NCBI GenBank assembly: GCA_963678215.1 | Contig: OY782758.1 | Span: forward strand, 496,001-560,000 | DNA from: Thiobius zoothamnicola | Lineage (GTDB): Bacteria > Pseudomonadota > Gammaproteobacteria > Chromatiales > Chromatiaceae | Length of the DNA: 64,000 nt | Reading direction: 5' to 3' | Shown here: positions 1 to 10,085 of the stretch, piece by piece | How positions within the stretch are numbered: position 1 is the stretch's first letter | Layout of the letters: every line of letters begins with the position of its first letter | Program-made: the position numbers and the translations under genes | Notes under the pieces: generated by a model | Databases searched by the model: none | Seen by the model: the letters and a program-made list of their open reading frames with translations, nothing else | Told to the model about the DNA's origin: nothing

Positions 1-3000
1 CAGTTGGGTCGTGATGCGCCGGTACATTGGTTGTTTTCCGAGCGTGAATCCGCAGAGCTTATTCGACACTTCAATCTGACCAGCGTAGGACGATTGGTAT
101 TTCTCAACGGAGGATCGACGGAGGAAGAGGCGCAGCGTGTTGCGATGGCGCAGTCAGATGCTGAAAGTCAATTGGTTGCTGACTATGCACCGGCTTTCGA
201 TAATTTGGCGTGTGAAGGGCGAGATTACTTACTGTCTGTGGCTGATGCGGCGTCAGGTCGCGTATGGCGTTATACCCCAGACTTGCGGGAAGGCGAGTCA
301 GTGATTGAGCGCATTGCTGCATATTCTCCTGCGACTTTTGTTAATCGGGACATTACCTTGACTTTGCCGGGGACGGCAAGCGAAGTCCAGACCAGTGACG
401 CTGGGGTTTGGGTGACTCAGGATGCTTTGGTGGCTCTGGCTTGTCCGGAACTTTCAGCGGGTGAATATTGCGTCGCCCGTTTTTCTCAGGATGGTTATCC
501 AGATCAACCCGCCTTGACAGAGCAGGGCGATTTACCGGTATTAGTTTATCAAGGCAGTGCGGAAACACTGTTGGATGAAAACTGGCGGGATGGTGGTCCA
601 GGTGCTGGCGTGGGATCAGATGAATTTATCACGCACTGGCAAAGCAAATTGACTTTGCCGGCTGGTCTTTACCGATTCAACATTCATGCCGATGATCGTG
701 TCCGTTTAAGTATTGATGGCGAAATCGTTTTTGAGCGTTGGCAAGGTGAATCGGATGCACGCCAGGAGAGCGTTGAGCGAGTTTTATCGGGAGGTTCGCA
801 TGATATTGCGTTGGCGTATCAGGATGTGAGTCTTGATGCGGCTGTGGCGATGAGCGTAACCCGTCTGGCTTGCGTGGCTGATCATGGTGCTTCCTGCGTG
901 GAACTGTGGTCTGGTGAGGAATTGGTTGGATTCGCTCAATTAGTGGATATGGATGGTCAGACCGGTTTTCAATTTGATGCCAATGCACTGCCTGAAGGAA
1001 TCAATCTTCAGGATTTGGTCATGAAGTGGCGTTTTAATGCCAATTTTGAGCGGGGATTAACGGAGTTCAATATTGCGCATGGTTCAGGTCAAGTCGATAT
1101 CCGTTTTGATGATGCGCCTTTATATGTTGGTGATGGAACGCCGAATCAGACCGGTGTGCAAAAGCTCGTTAATCAAACCGGCCAGTACTTGATTGAGGTG
1201 GAATATGTGTTGGGGGTTGACGGTCAGTTCGATTTTGATTGGCTCTTGCTGGAGCGGCATTTGTCGGCTTGTGATAGCGCCGATCTGCCAAATGATGCAT
1301 TTTGCGCGGATTATTACGCCAATCCAAACTTAGCGGGCGATCCTGTATTTGCACGGCAGGAAACCAGTATTAATCATACTTGGGGTGCTGGCGGGCCAAG
1401 TGAGAATATGCCCGTTAACAAGTTCTCGGCACGTTGGCAGGGAATGCACGAATTTACCGGTGGCTATTACCGTTTTCACACCGATAGTGATGACGGTATG
1501 CGTGTTTGGGTCGGTGGTCAGTTGATTCTGGATAATTGGAAGCGCCAATGGCCCTGGGGCGGACGTTATCGTCAAGCGCGCTATATCGAAGCGGGCGAGC
1601 ATTTAGTGGAGGTTGAGTATCAGGAGGTCTGGGGGGAAGCCAAGGCTAAATTCTGGTGGGAGGTGATCCCAGACTGCAATACGGTGCCGACGGGCAGCTT
1701 CTGCGGTGAATATTTTCCTAACAGGGATTTGGATGGCGACCCGAAGGATTTAGCCAATACGCCCGTTATCGATTTTGATTGGAACAAGGAGCAACCGACC
1801 GACGCGATCTGGCGCGATAAATTCTCTGTACGTTGGTTAGGTGATTTTGAATTTGCGGCTGGGGGATATGAATTTATCGCCCGTGCTGATGATGGCATTC
1901 GGGTATGGGTGGATGACCAGTTAATTATTGATCGCTGGAAATACAAGAAAGCGGAGTATCACGCGATCGTCAATTTGCCAGCCGGAACCCATCGCATCAA
2001 GGTCGAGTATTTTGAGGCGGGTGGGCCAGCTAATGTTGATTTGATGTGGCGTTCTGAATCGGCTTGTGACCAGATTGAGGATGGGCATTTTTGCGTCTCT
2101 TATGCCAATACTGATAATGGCGAATTGGCTCCTGTCGCTATAGCACAAACGCCAACCATCAAGTTTGATTGGGGTAATCAAAGTCCAGTGCCAGGCGTGG
2201 TCAGGAAAGATCGGTTTGAAGCTGATTGGAAAGGCTATGTGAATTTTGAGTCTGGCATGTATCGCTTCATTGCGGAAGTTGATGATGAGATGGAGGTGCG
2301 TTTGAATGGCGAACCTTTATTCAGCTTTTCCAAAGCGAAGCCGCATTATGGTGATTATTTCAAGTTACACCCGATACAAGCAGGACGTCATCTGCTTGAG
2401 GTGAAATACGCTGAGCACTGGGGTAATGCCAAAGCCGCTTTGCATTGGGAGAAATCGGCGGATTGCTCGGATATTCCGAAAGATCAGTTCTGCGTTTCTT
2501 ATTTCAATAATATGGAGCTGCAAGGTGATCCGGCTGACATGGTGATGATGGATTCAATTGCTATGGAAGTTGGCAAAAACTCACCGAGTGAGGGAGTGAA
2601 GAAGGATCAGTTTTCCACGCTTTACCAAGGGCGGTTTGACTTTGAGGAAGGCGTCTATCGTTTCGATCTGGGAATGGACGATAGCATGCGCATTTTCGTG
2701 GATGATAATTTAGTGATTGACACTAAATATACTGGGTCTAATAAAGGGAAGCATCAGCAGTTGGTTCCAATGAGCGCTGGCGAACGGGTTATCAGGGTGG
2801 AACATGTTGAGAATTGGGGTGAGGCGAAGGCAAGCCTGAATTGGGAGCTTGTGCCAGATTGTTCCGTCACGCCTAGTGGCCAGTTCTGCGCTCAATATTA
2901 CGCTAATAAAGGGCTTGATGGTGATCCGGCTGATGTTCGTTACGATCAGGCCATTGATTTTGACTGGGCGCAAGGTAGCCCATCTTTGAGTGTGCCGGGC

Positions 3001-6000
3001 AATAATTTCTCTGCTCGCTGGGCCGGAAATTTTGAATTTGATGAAGGTTTGCACCGTTTTCGGGTGGTCACCGATGGCGGCGTGCGGGTGTGGATTGATG
3101 GTGAACTTGTTTTAGATCAATGGAGACATCATTCAAACCCGACTGAATATCGTGCTGTCCGACGGTTGCCGGCAGGTGCTCATCATATTCATATAGAGTA
3201 CTTTGAAGCCTGGGGCGATGCGGAAATCCAATTTGATTGGGGGGCAGTCACGGATTGCCGCTCTCAGATTCCCGACAATACGTTTTGCGCAGAATATTTC
3301 GCTAACCCATCCTTGGCAGGTGAGCCTGCTGATGTACGTTTAGAGTCAGACATCCAATTTAATTGGGGTACTGGACGACCAGTCGGTTTGCCAGCCGACA
3401 AGTTTTCCGTGCGTTGGCAGGGAGACATACATTTTGAACCGGGCGTCTATAGGTTGATTGAACGTTCGGATGATGGTGGCCGCGTGTGGCTGGATGGCGA
3501 TTTAATCATTGATGAATGGAAGCGCCAGGAAGCGAAAAGTTATCGTATTGATCAGTTTTTATCGGGCGTTCATCGTTTAAAAATGGAGTATTACGAATGG
3601 ACGGGTAATGCGGAAGCCAGATTGATCAGGCGTCCATTAATTGTTGGCAAGCCTGACGCGCCGCAAGACTTAACGGTTAAGGAAGTTTCCCAATCGCATG
3701 TCAGTTTAGCGTGGAAGCAGGATAAGCATGCGTCTGGATACCATATTTATCGCAATGGAGAGCGAATTGCTGAAGTCGTTTCGCCGGCGTTTATTGATCA
3801 ACAAGTGATTGTGTTGGGGGCTTACCAGTATCAGGTGCGTACGGTCTGGCCTGATGGCACGGCATCTGATCCGTCGGCTGTTGAAGCGGTGATTCCAGAT
3901 ACTGAGGCGCCATCCAGTCCTGCTGACCTGAATGCTCAAGTGATGAATGACGCCGTTCAACTCGCTTGGCGTCCAGCCAGCGATAATGTGGCGGTGAGCA
4001 TTTATCAAGTGATGCGTAATGGTCAATTGCTTGTTGAAGTGACCGATAGCGCCTATCGGGATACGGGAATTGATGTCGCCACCCAATATAACTATGCGGT
4101 AGTGGCCCGGGATGCGGCTGGCAACGCGTCGCTTCCAAGTCACTCAATCACTGTGTTGAGCAAGGATAATATCGCCCCGGATACACCGTCGATGCCTGAG
4201 GCTGATCAGGTTGGGACTGATCATGTGGTGCTGACCTGGGAACCCTCTCAAGATAATCTGCAACTTGCGCATTATGTGATTTTGCGTGATGGTGTTGAAA
4301 TCGATATGGTCAACCTTACACGCTATGAAGATCGGGGGCTGGCGGATAACCGGACTTATCATTACCAGATTGTTGCGGTTGATCAGGCAGGTAATCGTTC
4401 GGGTGCAGGTGCTGAGTTAAGCGTGCAGACCGGCGACGGTATTGCGCCGACTTCACCGGACAATTTGCAAGTGGAAAGACAAGGCGATCAGAGCGTCAGG
4501 TTGACTTGGTCAGCTGCGTCCGACAATGTCGGCGTGGCGGGATACCGGGTGTTGCGTGATGGTCGTCTGTTAGCCACTGCTTTGTTGACGGAATTCATCG
4601 ATCATAGTGTGGAGTCCGGCAATAATTATGTGTATACCGTACGTGCGCAGGATGCGCGGGGTAACTTGTCTGACGAGTCAAACGCCGCTGAAGCGATACT
4701 TAATGATGTATGCAGCGCGGATCAGCAATATTTCAGGGTATCTTTGGAGCCTGAGTTGCAACAGTGCTCAAGTTGTCATTCGGCTGCTGGCGGAGCGCAA
4801 AATACCCGCTTTATTTTGACCAGTGGGCCTAATGCGTCAGAACGTAATATGGTGGCTTTGCAGAATATCGCTGCGCTTTTGGGTGACCAAATCGTACTGG
4901 ATAAGAGCATTGGTGTAGTAAATCATGGCGGCGGCGCACCCTTCGTGGATGCCGATTCGGCGGGTTATCAGGCCTTGGATGCGTTTTTCCGTCGCCTGAA
5001 TGATCCGGCGAGTTGCGGTGAGGTGTCACCGGGCAATGATTTATCCACTGACGCCTTGGTAATGAATTGCTACAGCTGCCACGGTCCGGATGGCGATAGT
5101 GCAGGCCCGGCAATGCCGAGTATTGCCGGTATGGAGGCGGCTTATTTCGCCAAAACCATGCGTGATTATCGAGATGGAGTACGTTATTCCACTATCATGG
5201 GACGGGTGGCCAGAGGCTATAGCGACGAGCAATTTGGACTGATGGCCGAACATTTCGCCGCCTTACCTTATCAAGGCGTCGAACAGGCTGTGGATGTGAG
5301 TTTGGCGTCTGAAGGTGAGGAACTGCACAATCAATACTGTGCGGGTTGCCATCAGAATCAGGGTCGTAGCCTGAGCACCGCCGGGGTCTATCTGGCGGGG
5401 CAGTGGAAACCTTATCTTGCAGCGACTTTGAAGGATTACGTACACCGGGGTGGCATTGCTCCGACATTAATGCAAAACGCATTAGATACGCTGCATCAAG
5501 CTTCAGGTGATCAGGCATTGGCTGCTTTGGCCGAGTTCTACGCCGGTCAAGGCACTGATTTGCAAGCTCCAGAGACGCCGGAGTCACCGGAACTGGCGGC
5601 CACTTTGGAAGACGGCATTACGTTGACCTGGATGGATAGCGATGATGATTGGGGCGTGGCCTACTATGAAATTTATCGCAATGGTGAATTGATCGGTTCC
5701 ACCGAGTGGAATACCTTCACCGATCTGGGTTTGGCGCTTGGTATTTACCATTATGAAATTGTTGCGGTGGATCATGCGGGCAACCGCTCTGAGGTTTCAG
5801 AAGGTTTGTCAGTGGAATTGGCGCGTCAGAATATTGTTTCCGATGCGATGCAATTGCTTGATGAGCAACAGACTTTGCGCAAGGCTTCGTTGATCTTATT
5901 AGGTCGTATGCCGACTGAACAAGAAGTTGGTTCAGTGGATTCTGGGGAAACGCTCAGAGACACGTTACGCCAAATGATGGATGGTGATGCATTACAGGAT

Positions 6001-8784
6001 TTTGTCCATCGTGCTGGATATGAAACCTTCCTGTCGAAAGGCGCGCGTGGAGTTGACCGGAATGAAGGTTTCAGTGAACGGGATTTTCCTGCGATCACCG
6101 AGCTTTCCAATGCTGATCGTCGTGATCTGAGCTGGGCCGTGCGTCACCAACCGGTAGCTTTGTTGGATTACATCGTCAGCCATGATCGGGACTGGCGCGA
6201 GATCGTCACGGCGGATTACGCCATGGTCAACCCGGTGATGGCGCAAGTGACTGGCGCGGAACTGATTGAGAGTGATTTCACCGAAGACAATCCCTATGAG
6301 ATGCGTCCGGCGCGCATGCCGAGCGTTTCTGAGCGTTTCCCTGAAAAAGCTTACCCCCATGCAGGCGTATTGAGCACGACAGCTTGGTTGTCACGCTTCC
6401 CGACAACGGACACTAATCGTAACCGTCATCGCGTTAATCAGGTGCATATGCAGTTTCTGGGGCAGGATATTGAAGCTTTGGGCCAACGTCCGTTGGATGA
6501 TAGCGCGAACGGGAACTTTCATGTGCCAACCATGGAAAATCCGAATTGCACGTCATGCCATCAAGGCATGGATCCCATGGCTGGCGGTTTCATGAACTGG
6601 GGTGACAATAACCGTTACCAGCAAAATCATAATGGTGAGAGCGGCGATCAGGATGCTTTGGACGCCGCTTATAAAGGTAATGATTATCCACCGGATCATG
6701 CAGGTTATCCGTGGTATCAAACGGGTGATCGTTGGTACCGTGACATGTTTTCACCTGGTTATGGGGACAAAATCGCACCGGGCGGTCATCGTGGCCTGAG
6801 TAGTGACGCCACGCGCATTACCGATAATTTGTTGGCCAACTCTGGCGCTGAATCAGGTACTGAGGGTTGGAGCATAGTTGAAGGTGAGCTGCGCGCTTTA
6901 CCTGAACAAGCTTGTGATGCGGAATCAGTACCTGAGTCTCATATCGGCGACCACTTCTTTATGGTGGGGGGGTGCGATACGCGTGTTTCTTCAGTGTACC
7001 AAGAGATTGATCTGACCTCTTATCAAGCTGAAATTGCGCAAAATCAGGTGCAAGTTGAGTATGGTGCCTTCATGCGTAATGCCGTTGCATGGCGTGATCG
7101 CCCGTTTGTTTATATTGCTTTCATGGATACGAATGGCGCAATGATTGCTGAAACCAAACGTTTGACTCATCGCAAACCGGATTGGCGATTCAACCGTGAA
7201 ACGGTTGATGTGCCGGCGAATGCGACGACGCTGCGTTTTTATCTGCGCGGGCAGCGTAGTGGTCGGGGTCAGTTGGATGCCTATGTTGATGGCGCGACGG
7301 TTAAACTGATATTGCCGAATCCGTCATCGGATTCTGGCGTAAGGGATAACTTGCAATGGTTAGCGGGTGAATTGGCGCAAGATCCACGTTTCGCTAAAGG
7401 AGCGGTGCATTTCTGGTACAAAGCCTTGTTTAAACGCAAGCCTTTGGAATCTCCGCTGAATCCTGATGAGCCTGGATATGCCGCCGCATTAATGGCCTTT
7501 AATGAACAGGATGCGCTGTTTGATTCAATCACTGGGGACTTTATTCAAAACAATGGTCGTGGTTCATACAATGTCAAAGACCTGTTAGTTGAATTTGTCG
7601 TCAATCCGTTATTCCGTGTTGCGAATAATCAGGGTTTGGGTACTGATGCAAATGCGAGATATGCGGATTGGGGCATCCATCGGTTACTGACGCCGGAAGA
7701 ACTTAACCACAAATTAAATGCGCTGACTGGTGCTTCATGGCGTGATTTTGATTCGGGCCGCGTATGGAATTCATCCATGGGTGTGTTCTATGGTGGTTTT
7801 GATGGGGGCGTTCTGCACACCAAACCGAACAGGGAAATGAACAGTTTGATGAATGCTATTCCAGATCGGATATTCATGGAGTTGTCATGCAATATGGTGA
7901 GGAATGACTTCCGGCGCAATCCTGATCAGCGTTTGTTGTTCCCTAAAGTCGCTGCAGCGGATACACCATTGGTGAATGATAATTTGCAGGATATGCATAA
8001 CTTACTGGTGAATCCTGGTGCTGAGCAAGGCATGTTGGGTTGGAATATTGAACGTGGCATGGTGCGCGAATGGAGTAATGATTATCTGGGTCATGCGAAT
8101 GGCGGGTGTCGCGGTCCAGGTTCTGCGGCTGGGGATTATTACTTCTCAGTAGGCGGAATCTGCAATCAACAGACTGAAGAAGCCATTGCTTACCAAGAAG
8201 TGGATGTCAGCCAGCATGCGGAGGCGATTGATTCTGGTGATGCCCAAGCTTTCTTTGGTGCGAATCTCCGTCCTTGGAGTCGTGATAATGACCGCGTCGC
8301 CATTCATTTGGTCTTCCTGAATGCCGCTGGAGGTGTGATAAGCAATTCGCATCCGTTGACTCATAACGGCTCTAGTTGGCGTGGAGTGAACAGCTACATG
8401 GCAATTCCGGCGCAAACCCGCAGGATCCGTTTTGAGATGACGGGGCAACGCTTATCCGGCGTCAACAATGATGCCTATGTGGATGATACTGTCTTGGCGG
8501 TGTTGGCTTCGTCCGATCAATGGGTGATGCATGGAGAACAGCGTATTCGCCAGAACTTGCAATACCTGCATCAACATTTGTTGGGTGAGTCATTAGATCA
8601 AAATGATCCTGAGATTGATCGCTCTTATGACTTGTTCCGTGAAGTGTGGAATGACCGTGAGAATGTCGTGACGGGTTTGTCATGCAATTTGAACAACAAC
8701 ACTGAGGATCCGCTTTATACCAAGCGGGCCTGGGCGGCTGTGATGGTTTACTTATTAAGTGATGTCCGTTTCCTCTATGAGTAG
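1..8784 (+). CDS. Giant PA14 / fibronectin III / multihaem cytochrome c protein (5' partial)
   Basis: The frame is open at the left edge, so the true start and signal peptide lie outside; over 2,920 residues are visible. From about residue 148 to 1216 there are eight tandem modules of about 130 residues, each opened by a Cys pair and, in most, a motif like FCAxYYANxxLxGDP; they have the PA14 look (DDGxRVWxDG, then AGxHxIxVEY). Four fibronectin III-like domains follow (1217-1570), then CXXCH haem sites at 1588-1592 (CSSCH), 1689-1693 (CYSCH) and 1779-1783 (CAGCH), a fifth FN3 (about 1858-1942), and a C-terminal third with CTSCH at 2182-2186 followed by DPMAGG, as in planctomycete-type DUF1588 cytochromes. 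Two related jelly-roll-like modules start near 2276 and 2666 (LLANSGAE, LLVNPGAE). The 1676-1855 stretch resembles a dihaem cytochrome such as FccA. A secreted, calcium- or glycan-binding redox protein is inferred. Its stop overlaps the next gene. Confidence 0.85.
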   Translation, partial: QLGRDAPVHWLFSERESAELIRHFNLTSVGRLVFLNGGSTEEEAQRVAMAQSDAESQLVADYAPAFDNLACEGRDYLLSVADAASGRVWRYTPDLREGESVIERIAAYSPATFVNRDITLTLPGTASEVQTSDAGVWVTQDALVALACPELSAGEYCVARFSQDGYPDQPALTEQGDLPVLVYQGSAETLLDENWRDGGPGAGVGSDEFITHWQSKLTLPAGLYRFNIHADDRVRLSIDGEIVFERWQGESDARQESVERVLSGGSHDIALAYQDVSLDAAVAMSVTRLACVADHGASCVELWSGEELVGFAQLVDMDGQTGFQFDANALPEGINLQDLVMKWRFNANFERGLTEFNIAHGSGQVDIRFDDAPLYVGDGTPNQTGVQKLVNQTGQYLIEVEYVLGVDGQFDFDWLLLERHLSACDSADLPNDAFCADYYANPNLAGDPVFARQETSINHTWGAGGPSENMPVNKFSARWQGMHEFTGGYYRFHTDSDDGMRVWVGGQLILDNWKRQWPWGGRYRQARYIEAGEHLVEVEYQEVWGEAKAKFWWEVIPDCNTVPTGSFCGEYFPNRDLDGDPKDLANTPVIDFDWNKEQPTDAIWRDKFSVRWLGDFEFAAGGYEFIARADDGIRVWVDDQLIIDRWKYKKAEYHAIVNLPAGTHRIKVEYFEAGGPANVDLMWRSESACDQIEDGHFCVSYANTDNGELAPVAIAQTPTIKFDWGNQSPVPGVVRKDRFEADWKGYVNFESGMYRFIAEVDDEMEVRLNGEPLFSFSKAKPHYGDYFKLHPIQAGRHLLEVKYAEHWGNAKAALHWEKSADCSDIPKDQFCVSYFNNMELQGDPADMVMMDSIAMEVGKNSPSEGVKKDQFSTLYQGRFDFEEGVYRFDLGMDDSMRIFVDDNLVIDTKYTGSNKGKHQQLVPMSAGERVIRVEHVENWGEAKASLNWELVPDCSVTPSGQFCAQYYANKGLDGDPADVRYDQAIDFDWAQGSPSLSVPGNNFSARWAGNFEFDEGLHRFRVVTDGGVRVWIDGELVLDQWRHHSNPTEYRAVRRLPAGAHHIHIEYFEAWGDAEIQFDWGAVTDCRSQIPDNTFCAEYFANPSLAGEPADVRLESDIQFNWGTGRPVGLPADKFSVRWQGDIHFEPGVYRLIERSDDGGRVWLDGDLIIDEWKRQEAKSYRIDQFLSGVHRLKMEYYEWTGNAEARLIRRPLIVGKPDAPQDLTVKEVSQSHVSLAWKQDKHASGYHIYRNGERIAEVVSPAFIDQQVIVLGAYQYQVRTVWPDGTASDPSAVEAVIPDTEAPSSPADLNAQVMNDAVQLAWRPASDNVAVSIYQVMRNGQLLVEVTDSAYRDTGIDVATQYNYAVVARDAAGNASLPSHSITVLSKDNIAPDTPSMPEADQVGTDHVVLTWEPSQDNLQLAHYVILRDGVEIDMVNLTRYEDRGLADNRTYHYQIVAVDQAGNRSGAGAELSVQTGDGIAPTSPDNLQVERQGDQSVRLTWSAASDNVGVAGYRVLRDGRLLATALLTEFIDHSVESGNNYVYTVRAQDARGNLSDESNAAEAILNDVCSADQQYFRVSLEPELQQCSSCHSAAGGAQNTRFILTSGPNASERNMVALQNIAALLGDQIVLDKSIGVVNHGGGAPFVDADSAGYQALDAFFRRLNDPASCGEVSPGNDLSTDALVMNCYSCHGPDGDSAGPAMPSIAGMEAAYFAKTMRDYRDGVRYSTIMGRVARGYSDEQFGLMAEHFAALPYQGVEQAVDVSLASEGEELHNQYCAGCHQNQGRSLSTAGVYLAGQWKPYLAATLKDYVHRGGIAPTLMQNALDTLHQASGDQALAALAEFYAGQGTDLQAPETPESPELAATLEDGITLTWMDSDDDWGVAYYEIYRNGELIGSTEWNTFTDLGLALGIYHYEIVAVDHAGNRSEVSEGLSVELARQNIVSDAMQLLDEQQTLRKASLILLGRMPTEQEVGSVDSGETLRDTLRQMMDGDALQDFVHRAGYETFLSKGARGVDRNEGFSERDFPAITELSNADRRDLSWAVRHQPVALLDYIVSHDRDWREIVTADYAMVNPVMAQVTGAELIESDFTEDNPYEMRPARMPSVSERFPEKAYPHAGVLSTTAWLSRFPTTDTNRNRHRVNQVHMQFLGQDIEALGQRPLDDSANGNFHVPTMENPNCTSCHQGMDPMAGGFMNWGDNNRYQQNHNGESGDQDALDAAYKGNDYPPDHAGYPWYQTGDRWYRDMFSPGYGDKIAPGGHRGLSSDATRITDNLLANSGAESGTEGWSIVEGELRALPEQACDAESVPESHIGDHFFMVGGCDTRVSSVYQEIDLTSYQAEIAQNQVQVEYGAFMRNAVAWRDRPFVYIAFMDTNGAMIAETKRLTHRKPDWRFNRETVDVPANATTLRFYLRGQRSGRGQLDAYVDGATVKLILPNPSSDSGVRDNLQWLAGELAQDPRFAKGAVHFWYKALFKRKPLESPLNPDEPGYAAALMAFNEQDALFDSITGDFIQNNGRGSYNVKDLLVEFVVNPLFRVANNQGLGTDANARYADWGIHRLLTPEELNHKLNALTGASWRDFDSGRVWNSSMGVFYGGFDGGVLHTKPNREMNSLMNAIPDRIFMELSCNMVRNDFRRNPDQRLLFPKVAAADTPLVNDNLQDMHNLLVNPGAEQGMLGWNIERGMVREWSNDYLGHANGGCRGPGSAAGDYYFSVGGICNQQTEEAIAYQEVDVSQHAEAIDSGDAQAFFGANLRPWSRDNDRVAIHLVFLNAAGGVISNSHPLTHNGSSWRGVNSYMAIPAQTRRIRFEMTGQRLSGVNNDAYVDDTVLAVLASSDQWVMHGEQRIRQNLQYLHQHLLGESLDQNDPEIDRSYDLFREVWNDRENVVTGLSCNLNNNTEDPLYTKRAWAAVMVYLLSDVRFLYE

Positions 8785-8791
8785 CGCCAGA

Positions 8792-10081
8792 ATGATGAAA
8801 AGACGTGATTTTTTAAAACAATTGGCTGGTGCTGGTTTAGTCGGCTCCATGCCAGTCATGTTCCGCAACGTATCTGCGGCGGATAACCGGTTCAATGGTC
8901 CCATCCTGATGACTATCCATGCTGGTGGAGGCTGGGATCAGAGTTCTTTTTGCGATCCTCGTGAGAACGCTTCTATCAATCATTGGGCTGAAACGGCTCC
9001 TGCCGGGACGGCAGGTCATTTACGTTTTGCGCCATTCGCTGAAAATGCCGAGTTTTTCATGAAATATCATGAAAATATGTTGGTGGTGAATGGCATAGAC
9101 ATTCAATCCAACGGTCATGCGGCGGCTGACCGGAACCGCAGTACAGGCTCCTTGATGAATGGCGGCTCGCCAAGCTTGAATGAATTGTATGCTGGTATTC
9201 ATGGTCAAAACATGTCGATGCCTTTGGTGAGAGGCGGTGGATTTTCCGATACGGTCGGTATTTTGCCTTTTACTGATTTGCCTGATGAGAATTTGTTGCG
9301 GGCCTTAGCCAACCCAAACCGGAACGCCACGGGTGGGCATTTTCATAAACCTGCTGACATAGAAAAAGTGATGGCCTATCGTTTACGTCGGTTGGAGGCT
9401 CAGCGGGCGCAGGCGAATAATATGCCGCGTATGCAAAATAATCTGGATACCTTATATATGGCGCGTACGTCATCTGATCAGTTGGGCCTCTTATCAGATG
9501 TGATGCCGGATGAATTGGATAGTCAGGATTTAAAAGGAGATGATAATCGTCTGGTGCGGCAGCTCCATCTGTTCTTGGTGATGGCTTTGGCTGGCACCAC
9601 GGTGACTGGCAGTTTCTCGATTGGTGGTTTTGACACGCATAATGATCATGATCAACGTCATGGCACTGCGCTTCCTCGTCTTACCCGCGCAGTGGATTAT
9701 TTGTGGGTTAAAGCCGAGGCATTAGGTTTGGCTGATCGTATCGTTCTGCATATCACTTCCGATGTGGGTCGTACACCGCGTTATAACGCGAATAATGGTA
9801 AGGATCACTGGTCTGCAGGTTCAGACATTTTTATGGCGAAAAATGTGGACTGGACTAACCGCATCGTCGGCGCAACAGGGCCTCAACATGAAAAGTTGAG
9901 TATTGACCCTCAAACTTTGGCAGTCAGTGATAACGGTATACGTCTTATCCCTAAGATTGTCTGTAGCGAGGTATGTAAAATGTTGGGTATTGACCAACAT
10001 CCATTTGCTTTGCGTTATTTCGCTAATACTCCCGAGACTGCCATTTTCAGCGCTACGGTGCAAACCGGCATAGAGGTATAG
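8792..10081 (+). CDS. DUF1501-family Tat-exported protein
   Basis: The N-terminus MMKRRDFLKQ followed by a hydrophobic stretch and SAAD is a twin-arginine signal peptide, so the protein is exported folded. The body shows DUF1501 hallmarks: GGGWDQSSF near the start, GGFDTHNDHDQRH, and SDVGRTPRYN followed by GKDHWS, a variant of the usual SEFGRTP..N..GRDHW. The family has an alkaline phosphatase/sulfatase-like fold and is usually encoded beside DUF1592/1588 cytochrome-type proteins, as here; its chemistry is unknown. The frame is open to GTG 8759, with ATGs at 8762, 8777, 8792 and 8795; I chose 8792 because it leaves a normal short Tat n-region, although no clear Shine-Dalgarno site decides it. 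Whichever start is used, it lies at or just after the end of the giant gene, so coupling is likely. Confidence 0.85.
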   Translation: MMKRRDFLKQLAGAGLVGSMPVMFRNVSAADNRFNGPILMTIHAGGGWDQSSFCDPRENASINHWAETAPAGTAGHLRFAPFAENAEFFMKYHENMLVVNGIDIQSNGHAAADRNRSTGSLMNGGSPSLNELYAGIHGQNMSMPLVRGGGFSDTVGILPFTDLPDENLLRALANPNRNATGGHFHKPADIEKVMAYRLRRLEAQRAQANNMPRMQNNLDTLYMARTSSDQLGLLSDVMPDELDSQDLKGDDNRLVRQLHLFLVMALAGTTVTGSFSIGGFDTHNDHDQRHGTALPRLTRAVDYLWVKAEALGLADRIVLHITSDVGRTPRYNANNGKDHWSAGSDIFMAKNVDWTNRIVGATGPQHEKLSIDPQTLAVSDNGIRLIPKIVCSEVCKMLGIDQHPFALRYFANTPETAIFSATVQTGIEV

Positions 10082-10085
10082 GTGC

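Noticed and set aside
1264..3650. Tandem repeats considered as a CRISPR or DNA repeat array
   Set aside because: The repeat is at protein level (PA14-like modules) with diverged DNA; no short identical direct repeats or spacers. No CRISPR array was seen anywhere in the window.
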